From NCBI GenBank assembly GCA_944321565.1, contig CALULT010000025.1, positions 1 to 40,949 on the forward strand: 40,949 bases of DNA. The letters are read 5' to 3'. The position numbers and the translations under genes are program-made. The stretch comes from an uncultured Paraprevotella sp. (GTDB lineage: Bacteria; Bacteroidota; Bacteroidia; Bacteroidales; Bacteroidaceae). This document shows, in pieces, positions 34,850 to 40,949 of this stretch; position 1 is the stretch's first letter; every line of letters starts with the position of its first letter. The notes below the pieces were generated by a model that was given only the letters and a program-made list of their open reading frames with translations, searched no databases and had not been told where the DNA came from.

Positions 34850-37800
34850 CTATTTAATGATGAATTTCTTGTTGTCTTTGATATATATGCCGGCCGGCAG
34901 GTTCGTGCCTTCGGGCATTTGGATGCCTTGCAGGTTATAGACGGGGCCTAACGTGGCAGTCGTTTCCGCAGCGGCCACTTCGCGGATGCCCGTACCGATG
35001 TGCGGCAGTTCCTCTTCCGAGTAGAATCCGATTTCGCTCACCACGGAGGTGCCCGTCGTGCTTGTCATGCCGAAACAGAAGAGGAAACCGGAGGAGAGGC
35101 AGAACGGAATGCGCTGTTGTTCCTTGGGCAGACGGTCGCTCAGGTCCCACACGACCACCAGGTCGCCGTCGGCAGCTGTGAAAGTCTTCGTGGCCTGCAC
35201 CGTGCCCACGTGCATACCCAAGGCATACCACAGCTGGGAGTCGGAGAGCTGGTCGCTGGCGTTGGACAGCTTCACGGCCAAGAGCGGATGGCCCTGCGTG
35301 ATGTAGTAGGTGTCAGACTTCTTGGTGTCCAGCTGCAGGCAGACGTTGTTCGTGCCCGTGGCTTTGAGCGTGATGGTGTTGGCCTCGTTGTCGTAGCTGA
35401 TGTTCGACTGCGACACACGTCCGCCGTCGCCCGTCACCCATTCCGATGCTTGGAAGCGGTAGGGCTTGGAAGCGTCCGGAGCCGCTCCTTCGGGCAGGTT
35501 GTTCGTCAGATAGACTTTGTTGATTCCTATCTTGCGCGAGGTATATGACCACAGACACACGCCATAAACCTGGCTGATGTCCGTCAGGTCGAGGTACATG
35601 ATGTTCGAATTCCCGTCGCCCTTACAGATGAAAGGCACGGACGAGTTGTTGTTCTGCGTGAAAACGCGCAGGGAGACCGTGGCCGGCACGGCGTCGCCCA
35701 TTTCGGCCACGAGGTAGCGGTAGCCGCTCAGGTTGATGCCGTTGTTGTTCCACCATCCGCCCATGCCTTGTGCCGAGGGCACGAAGCCGTTTCCGGCAAG
35801 GGTGCCTGTGCCGCGGATGGCGGGGTTGAAGTCGGCAAAGTCAAACACATAGTCTTCCATCTCGTTGGCCGGGTCGTTCAGGTATTCCGCGTCGATGCGC
35901 TGCGTTTCGTCGATGGTGACGGTCTGCTCCGTGCCGTCATATTCGATGCGGCAGTTCACTTGCGCCGACAGCGTATCGGCACATCCCAGCTCCCCGTTGA
36001 CCAGCACGACGTCGAACACGCGTTTTTCCGTCATGCCTTCAAACTGTCCTTCACGTGCGCCCACGGTCAGTTGGCGTGTCGCGTCGTTCCAGTCCATGCG
36101 TATGGTGGCGTAAGCACCCTGTTCGTAGTTGTAGTTGTCGCCTTCGTCCTCATAGAGCGTGAAGGTGCCGTCGGCTCCGGGATAGATGCGGATTTGCAGG
36201 GTGTCCCATGAAGCGATGTCGGTGTATTGCGTCTTGCGTGCCCAAGGCAACACGCTGCCCGCCTTCACGTAGAGCGGCATGATGTCCAGCGCAGCTTCGG
36301 TGTTCACCGTCTGTCCTCCGTCGAAGGTTTCGCCCGTCCAGAAATTCGTCCATTTTGCGTCAGCCGGCAGATAGACGTCGCGGTCGCGCGCCTCGTATTC
36401 CATTACCGGAGCCACCAGCAATGACTGGCCGAACACATATTCATCCTTCACGTCCAGCCCCCTCATGTCCTGCGGGTAGAGGATGCCCAAGGCGTTCATG
36501 AACGATTGCCCGTCGCTGTGCACCGCCCAGGCCGTGCTATATATATAAGGTAGGAGGGCGTAGCGGAGGCTGATGTAGCGTTCGATGTTGTCGAAGTACT
36601 TCTGTCCGCGCTTGCCGAACACGTAAATCGCCTTGTCCGTGCCTGCGCCGTGGGAGCGCATCATGGGGCAGAACGTGCCGAACTGCAACCAGCGGGCATA
36701 CAGTTCGTTGTATTCCTCGTTGCCCGGACCGCCCAAATCGCCGTTGAAGAATGCGCCGAGGTCGGAGTTCCAGCTAGGGATGCCGCAGGCCGTGAAGTTC
36801 AGGGCCGCCGGGATTTGCTTTTGGAAGGTTTCCCAGCTGGCTGTCACGTCGCCGCTCCAAGTGTTGGCACCCGTGCGTTGCTGTCCGGCGTAGGCCGAGC
36901 GGGTCAGGATGATGCAACGCTTGCCGGACAGGCCGGGTTCGGCGCGGTGGTGGTCATACACGCCGCCCACATGCACCAGCGGGAAGGCGTTGCGTACACT
37001 GCGCCACGTGCAGCCCATGCCTGTCACGAAGTCGAACGTCTCTTCCATCTCGTCGCCGCCCTGGTAGTGGTCGGGTTCCGAGGAGTCCAGCCAGTATCCG
37101 TCGATGCCTTTCGAGATGATTCCATCGTAGAGGAAGTTCCAGTAAGCATCACGGGCATCGGGGTTGTAGGTGTCATAGATGGCCACGCCTGCATCGCCGG
37201 GATAGGTGGAGGTCATGATTTCGTCGCCCTGCTTGATGAGCTCGCCGTGTTCCTTGAAGTAGGCGTAGGGCTTCGTGTTAGGCCCGAAGTTGGCCCAGGT
37301 GGAGATGATGTTGTGCGCATGCATGGCGTGGATGGAGTCGATCATCTCTTGGTAATTGTGGAACGTGGGATTACTGAACTCCATGCCGTTCCAATTGGCG
37401 TTGTCCGTGCCCCAGTACTGCCAGTCTTGCACCACGCAGTCGATGGGCACCCGCAAGCGGCGGTATTGTGCGGCCACGCCCATGTTCTCGTCCGCGCTCG
37501 CGTAGCGTTCCTTGCTTTGGAAGTAGCCGTATCCCCATGCCGGAATCATCGGCACCTGTCCCGTCAGTTCGCGCATGCGGCGGATGGCTTCGTTGCCGTC
37601 CGTCGCCGAGCCGAGCAGGAAGTAGTAGTCCACGCCGTAGCCCACGGCCGATTCGAACGACATCTCCACGGAGCCATTGTCGCTATAGGTGGTCGGCGAG
37701 GCGTTGTCCCACAGCAGGGAGTAGCCCCGGGTGGAGTGGAGGTAGGGAATCCACACCGAGGTGTTTCCCTCTATCATATAATTATAGGTAAGGCCGCGCT

Positions 37801-38296
37801 GGCTCATGTTGCCGTTTTGCAACTGCCCCAGGCCATAGAAGCGTTCGGCACTGGTGGGCTGGAACGACTGCTTCACGCGGTAGGAGTCGAAGGGGCCGTC
37901 CTTGCGTGCCGTCAGTTCCGTGGAACCGAGTTTTTCGCGCAGGATGGGCTTGTCTTCTTTGTCCACGAACATCACGCCGCCCGTGGCCGGGTAGTACCTC
38001 ACGCCCATCTTGTCGCTCTTCAGGAGAGTGTAGCTGTCGCTGGGATGTTCCACGGCGACCGCCACCTCTTGTTTTTCGAGCGTGACCACCAGGTCGTGTT
38101 GCGGCACTTCGCATCCTTTCATGTAGCGGCGGATGTTCACGATTTCGGGTGTTATGAAGGATATTTCCGTCACCACGTTCGTAGTCTCCACGGTATCGAC
38201 CAGCTCGGCCTTACCGTAGGGCGCGTCATAGACTGTCGTTGCCGCGCTGGCACCAGTCGCGAGCAACAAAAGACAGCAGAAGAATGAGTTTCTCAT
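34850..38296 (-). CDS. GH31 alpha-glycosidase (probable alpha-xylosidase) with C-terminal binding domain and tail
   Basis: A 1148-residue exported enzyme. I chose ATG 38296 because it starts a signal peptide (MRNSFFCCLLLLATGASAA). The N-terminal beta-sandwich is followed by the (beta/alpha)8 barrel. The nucleophile is Asp404 in DGYWLDSSEPD and the acid/base is Asp483 in NTWSGDVTASWE. The proximal beta domains (YLPADAKWTNFWTGETFDGG, IMPLYVKAGSVLPW) are standard. Beyond about residue 800 a CBM-like domain (YRYLVAEMGDAVPATVSLRV through INKVYLTNNLPEG) resembles those of the divergent 664-aa protein. The end (PVYNLQGIQMPEGTNLPAGI, YIKDNKKFIIK) is a Prevotella-type tail. Alpha-xylosidase is likely but alpha-glucosidase is possible. 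Confidence 0.95.
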   Translation of the reverse strand: MRNSFFCCLLLLATGASAATTVYDAPYGKAELVDTVETTNVVTEISFITPEIVNIRRYMKGCEVPQHDLVVTLEKQEVAVAVEHPSDSYTLLKSDKMGVRYYPATGGVMFVDKEDKPILREKLGSTELTARKDGPFDSYRVKQSFQPTSAERFYGLGQLQNGNMSQRGLTYNYMIEGNTSVWIPYLHSTRGYSLLWDNASPTTYSDNGSVEMSFESAVGYGVDYYFLLGSATDGNEAIRRMRELTGQVPMIPAWGYGYFQSKERYASADENMGVAAQYRRLRVPIDCVVQDWQYWGTDNANWNGMEFSNPTFHNYQEMIDSIHAMHAHNIISTWANFGPNTKPYAYFKEHGELIKQGDEIMTSTYPGDAGVAIYDTYNPDARDAYWNFLYDGIISKGIDGYWLDSSEPDHYQGGDEMEETFDFVTGMGCTWRSVRNAFPLVHVGGVYDHHRAEPGLSGKRCIILTRSAYAGQQRTGANTWSGDVTASWETFQKQIPAALNFTACGIPSWNSDLGAFFNGDLGGPGNEEYNELYARWLQFGTFCPMMRSHGAGTDKAIYVFGKRGQKYFDNIERYISLRYALLPYIYSTAWAVHSDGQSFMNALGILYPQDMRGLDVKDEYVFGQSLLVAPVMEYEARDRDVYLPADAKWTNFWTGETFDGGQTVNTEAALDIMPLYVKAGSVLPWARKTQYTDIASWDTLQIRIYPGADGTFTLYEDEGDNYNYEQGAYATIRMDWNDATRQLTVGAREGQFEGMTEKRVFDVVLVNGELGCADTLSAQVNCRIEYDGTEQTVTIDETQRIDAEYLNDPANEMEDYVFDFADFNPAIRGTGTLAGNGFVPSAQGMGGWWNNNGINLSGYRYLVAEMGDAVPATVSLRVFTQNNNSSVPFICKGDGNSNIMYLDLTDISQVYGVCLWSYTSRKIGINKVYLTNNLPEGAAPDASKPYRFQASEWVTGDGGRVSQSNISYDNEANTITLKATGTNNVCLQLDTKKSDTYYITQGHPLLAVKLSNASDQLSDSQLWYALGMHVGTVQATKTFTAADGDLVVVWDLSDRLPKEQQRIPFCLSSGFLFCFGMTSTTGTSVVSEIGFYSEEELPHIGTGIREVAAAETTATLGPVYNLQGIQMPEGTNLPAGIYIKDNKKFIIK

Positions 38297-38328
38297 GTTT
38301 CGTTTATTTAATAATGTTTCTACGTTTG

Positions 38329-38336
38329 CAAATTTA
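38329..38336 (-). promoter_or_regulatory. -7 element upstream of GH31
   Basis: TAAATTTG on the minus strand fits TAnnTTTG exactly, 32 nt before ATG 38296. A TTTG at 38356-38353 is only 16 nt away, shorter than the usual 19-21. Confidence 0.5.
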
Positions 38337-38455
38337 ATCACCTTCCCGCAGTCAAAGTCCTTTTATGTCGCAAAATCTTTTTTTTGTGTCGGAAGCGGGT
38401 GGGGTTGGGGTGGTTTTCATCATATTTTTCGGTGTGCGTGGCGCAGAATTAAAGC

Positions 38456-38525
38456 ATTTGCAACGTGAAATAAAGGATTTGCAACATTTCAAGGGGGGGG
38501 GGTAAAAGCCTAATACCTATTTTTG
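38456..38525 (+). promoter_or_regulatory. Promoter region of the 664-aa gene with direct repeats and a G10 tract
   Basis: TATTTTTG at 38518-38525 fits the -7 consensus, about 62 nt before ATG 38588. Upstream are two ATTTGCAAC boxes at 38456-38464 and 38477-38485, 21 bp apart (two helical turns), as expected for an activator dimer. A run of ten G residues (38493-38502) separates them from the -7 box. Slipped-strand changes in the run would alter the spacing. Confidence 0.5.
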
Positions 38526-38587
38526 TAGCGGCACAAGAAAAGCGAAAAATGCTATTAAAAACATAATCGAACTTAAATTGTAGTAAA

Positions 38588-40582
38588 ATGAAAAAGTTTA
38601 TCTTATTAGTCAGCGCGTGGCTGGGATTTGCCACTACAGCCACAGTGCATGCGCAAGTGGAGAGTACGCCGTATGCGTTTACATCGACGATTACGGCATC
38701 AGGCGAAGAGGGACTGCGGTTGCCGGCGCGGTTGGGCATGCAGTATTGGGACAACGTTGTGCTCTATGATGATCCGGAAGGTTTCGTGCTGACGGATGAC
38801 ACCAAGATGCTGAAAGCCGTTTGGTCGGGGTTTGCCAATAGTAATGCGAGAATGTCAATTTGGTATTCGGCGGAATGGAAAGTTCAAGGAGAAAGCGGAG
38901 AGGAGACGAAGACGTTTTCAACAGGTAATCAAGGCAGGGAAGAGTGGCCTACCATAAACTGGGCTTCCATTTGGACGGTAACTGATTCTTATGACCTTTC
39001 GACGTATGGCGACGCAGCGTCTGAAAATTCGATAAGCTGGATTTTGGCGCAAGACCCGCAGGCGAAAATTACAATTACCAAAATAACGGTGAATAATTTT
39101 TGTTATATGGAACCGGATGTGGCGTTGTATGATTTGGAATCGTTGGAAGTGGCCGGACAGATCGTGGAGACGTTGCCTGCCCAGCCTAACGGGGCCGATT
39201 ATTATGGTGGTACGTTCACGGTGGTTAATAACGGAAATCAACCGTTTGGTATAGCAACGTTTGAAATACCGCAACAGTATAGGGGTGGTTATGTGCGTCT
39301 CGACATTAGTGAAGGAGCCGAATATAATTGGGGATTAAATTTGAATTTTGACCAAGGTGGTGCTCATTATAATTATTATGGACATCATGTAAAGCAGATA
39401 GGAAATAGCTATTATTATGAGATTCCAGATGAGGCTACCACGATGAACCCGCAAATGTGGAAGGAAGAAGCTGATAATGGAACGACTCCTTGGACGGTCA
39501 AAGTGGATGGTTTTTACCTGACCAATGGTTTTGACGATTCTTCTGTTTATACGGATGAGTTCTTCCCGTTGGAAGCTGATGAAATGAAATTGAATTATTT
39601 TGGTGATGGGAATGCTTTTGATGATGCGACCAAGCAACTGACTCTCGTAGAAGGCGGTGCGGCCGGTTGGTCATTAAATACGGACTTCTCCGTGTATGAC
39701 TACGCCGTGGTGGTGTTGAATGAGCCGGCTCACGATGATTTCTCGTTCCGTTTCTTTGATGAGAATAATTATTGGTCTGCAGCTACGGAGAACAGCGCGG
39801 TTGGTAATGGAAATCTGTATGCGTCCTATAAGTTGGACGAGTTGCAGAAGAAGGTGAATGAAGAGTTGATTGACTTTAACGAGTCTCAGGTTTACATCGC
39901 CTGTTTCTGGGCCGCAGGTTGGGGACAGGGAAAAACGACCCACAGCCTTTCTCATGTGTTTCTTACCAATGTATTGCCCGACTGGAAGAATCCTGATGTA
40001 CGCACCACGACAGCCGACAATTACGGCACAGTCTGCTTCGAATACCCGGCCGTAGTGAGCGGTGCCTACATCTATACCGTGGAAGGCAAGGATGCCGAGG
40101 GCACAACGCTTTACCTGAAACCCTACAATGGCGTGTTGGCGGCCGGTGTGCCTTATATATATAGGAGCATCAACGATGAGGGCGTGAACTTCTATCAAAT
40201 GGAATCGGAGGAAGCCAAGAACGAAGCGCCGGTGACCCGCAACGGATTGGTGGGTTGCCTGAATGCGACAGTGAGCGAAGGCGGCTATGCCCTCCACACG
40301 GACAACGTCTGGTATAAGATAGACCAGGCAGTCACGTTCACAAACCGCGCTTACTTGGATTTGGATGCCGTTCCTGTATTGGCCGATGAAGAGGCTGCAG
40401 CAGCCAATGTCAACCGGATGGTGCTGGGCGACTGGGAGACGACGGGCATTGATGAAGTGAAGGCAAGTCCCGCACAGGTGGACGACGAAGCCGTCTATAA
40501 CCTTTCCGGCATCAGGATGGATGCGGACAACTTGCCGAAGGGCATCTATATCCGTGGCGGGAAGAAGTTCATCGTGAAATAA
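38588..40582 (+). CDS. Large secreted protein with CBM-like repeats and C-terminal sorting-type tail
   Basis: A 664-residue exported protein (signal MKKFILLVSAWLGFATTATV, ending HAQ). No catalytic motif is visible. Three beta-sandwich units of about 140-150 residues can be recognised by similar closing strands: ITITKITVNNF (about 160), WTVKVDGFYLTNGF (about 305) and TTHSLSHVFLTNVLP (about 455). The third closely resembles the C-terminal domain of the divergent GH31 enzyme. The region from about 470 to 620 (TTTADNYGTVCFEYPAVVSG, YIYTVEGKDAEGTTLYLKPY) is a module I know as common in Prevotella surface proteins. The final residues (AVYNLSGIRMDADNLPKGIY, IRGGKKFIVK) match the GH31 tail. A glycan-binding role is inferred. 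It is followed after 35 nt by a small-peptide gene. Confidence 0.85.
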   Translation: MKKFILLVSAWLGFATTATVHAQVESTPYAFTSTITASGEEGLRLPARLGMQYWDNVVLYDDPEGFVLTDDTKMLKAVWSGFANSNARMSIWYSAEWKVQGESGEETKTFSTGNQGREEWPTINWASIWTVTDSYDLSTYGDAASENSISWILAQDPQAKITITKITVNNFCYMEPDVALYDLESLEVAGQIVETLPAQPNGADYYGGTFTVVNNGNQPFGIATFEIPQQYRGGYVRLDISEGAEYNWGLNLNFDQGGAHYNYYGHHVKQIGNSYYYEIPDEATTMNPQMWKEEADNGTTPWTVKVDGFYLTNGFDDSSVYTDEFFPLEADEMKLNYFGDGNAFDDATKQLTLVEGGAAGWSLNTDFSVYDYAVVVLNEPAHDDFSFRFFDENNYWSAATENSAVGNGNLYASYKLDELQKKVNEELIDFNESQVYIACFWAAGWGQGKTTHSLSHVFLTNVLPDWKNPDVRTTTADNYGTVCFEYPAVVSGAYIYTVEGKDAEGTTLYLKPYNGVLAAGVPYIYRSINDEGVNFYQMESEEAKNEAPVTRNGLVGCLNATVSEGGYALHTDNVWYKIDQAVTFTNRAYLDLDAVPVLADEEAAAANVNRMVLGDWETTGIDEVKASPAQVDDEAVYNLSGIRMDADNLPKGIYIRGGKKFIVK

Positions 40583-40617
40583 ACCAAATTGAAGACAACA
40601 ATAAAAACCTGAATACA

Positions 40618-40797
40618 ATGAAGACAACAAAGAAAACGTATGTGGCACCGGTGGTGGACATCGTGACGATGGTGCCCGAACAAATGATGGTAGTGAGTGG
40701 TGACCCCAATCAGATGTCAATAAGGGATAACGGCATAAGCGAAATTGAAAACTTCGCACCTCAAAGCAACAAGAACGTGTGGGAAGACTTGTGGTGA
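40618..40797 (+). CDS. 59-aa peptide of unknown function with a Trp-rich acidic end
   Basis: ATG 40618 opens 59 codons ending in TGA at 40795-40797. The peptide begins MKTTKKTYVAPVVDIVTMVP, continues EQMMVVSGDPNQMSIRDNG and ends NKNVWEDLW. It has no signal peptide or membrane segment. The pattern (basic start, a YxxPxVxxV strand, an (L/V)SG step, an acidic Trp-containing end) recalls a large group of small uncharacterised Prevotella/Bacteroides proteins often found next to secreted proteins. It lies 35 nt after the 664-aa gene, which carries a C-terminal sorting-type tail, and before a terminator, so the two are probably one transcript. Function is unknown. Confidence 0.7.
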   Translation: MKTTKKTYVAPVVDIVTMVPEQMMVVSGDPNQMSIRDNGISEIENFAPQSNKNVWEDLW

Positions 40798-40828
40798 CCA
40801 CATCCATGGATTGTCATGCGAAAACAAC

Positions 40829-40858
40829 GGGCGGGAGGATAAACTCTTCCCGCCTTTT
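40829..40858 (+). terminator. Rho-independent terminator after the small-peptide gene
   Basis: GGCGGGA (40830-40836) pairs with TCCCGCC (40848-40854), followed by TTTT (40855-40858). Confidence 0.85.
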
Positions 40859-40897
40859 CGTTGCTTCGCGATAGATGTCTTCTACTGACATAGGTAG

Positions 40898-40930
40898 ACA
40901 CATTTATAAGTAATAACTAAATGTGTTTTT
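40898..40930. terminator. Second hairpin with a T-run, terminator or leader structure
   Basis: ACACATTTA (40898-40906) and TAAATGTGT (40918-40926) form a perfect 9-bp dyad with an 11-nt loop, followed by TTTT. It ends only 3 nt before a possible start codon at 40934, so it may be a leader element, or part of a mobile-element end, rather than a terminator. Confidence 0.5.
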
Positions 40931-40933
40931 ATT

Positions 40934-40949
40934 ATGGAAAAGAAGAATC
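40934..40949 (+). CDS. Possible first codons of a gene cut by the window end
   Basis: ATG GAA AAG AAG AAT (MEKKN) begins here and runs off the window. The lysine-rich start is compatible with a real gene, but only five codons are visible, directly behind a hairpin. Confidence 0.3.

Noticed and set aside
36650-38287. 545-codon open frame on + opposite GH31
   Set aside because: Shadow frame created by GC-rich third positions of the GH31 gene, which has all its catalytic motifs.
39674-40807. 377-codon open frame on - opposite the 664-aa gene
   Set aside because: Its residues are a mirror of the + gene and it crosses the small-peptide gene and its stop; no start context or domain.

Overview
The window looks like a chromosomal segment of a Bacteroidales gut bacterium, most likely Prevotellaceae or Paraprevotella-like. 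The evidence is two SusC/SusD pairs, several fasciclin-domain lipoproteins, CAZymes ending in a short GIYI..GKKF.(V/I)K-type C-terminal tail, Bacteroidetes promoters (TTTG, about 20 nt, TAnnTTTG), and A-rich leaders instead of Shine-Dalgarno sites. The genus is inference.

Layout. Positions 1-2700 hold the end of an upstream gene, then a three-gene overlapping operon on + (secreted hypothetical, ECF sigma factor, one-TM companion), followed by a nested inverted repeat. Positions 3113-5842 hold a compact type II restriction-modification operon on the minus strand (nuclease then N6-adenine methylase, overlapping by one base) with a good promoter and a palindromic operator candidate. Positions 5900-7740 are a decayed mobile-element scar: hairpin clusters, a 21-bp tandem repeat, a nonsense-truncated phage-type gene and a frameshifted tyrosine-recombinase N-terminus fused to another gene fragment, all next to tRNA-His(GTG), a classic integration target. 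Positions 8069-11495 are a housekeeping operon (ffh, TlpA-like thioredoxin protein, folD).

Positions 11585-38296 are a large minus-strand polysaccharide-utilisation locus. In transcription order: GH31, GH43 (CBM6-like domain), a 1.4-kb island of repeats and a dead Rpn-type nuclease gene, a second GH43, then FAS1, SusC, SusD, FAS1, FAS1, FAS1, SusC, SusD and a strong terminator. The FAS1 lipoproteins occupy the place where surface glycan-binding proteins usually sit. Two of them are a recent tandem duplication sharing a 517-bp block with no difference that I can see. The GH31 and GH43 enzymes suggest a xylose/arabinose-containing plant glycan, but no endo-acting enzyme and no HTCS or SusR regulator is visible here.

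Positions 38297-40949 start with a divergent promoter region containing a G10 tract. It is followed on + by a 664-aa secreted protein built of CBM-like repeats with the same C-terminal tail as GH31, then an unannotated 59-aa peptide gene, two hairpins and the first codons of a further gene.

The most unusual points are the FAS1-SusC-SusD modules, the 59-aa peptide behind the tail-bearing secreted protein, the G10 tract beside a promoter, and the tRNA-His integration scar. All functional calls come from reading the sequence by eye; no database search was run.
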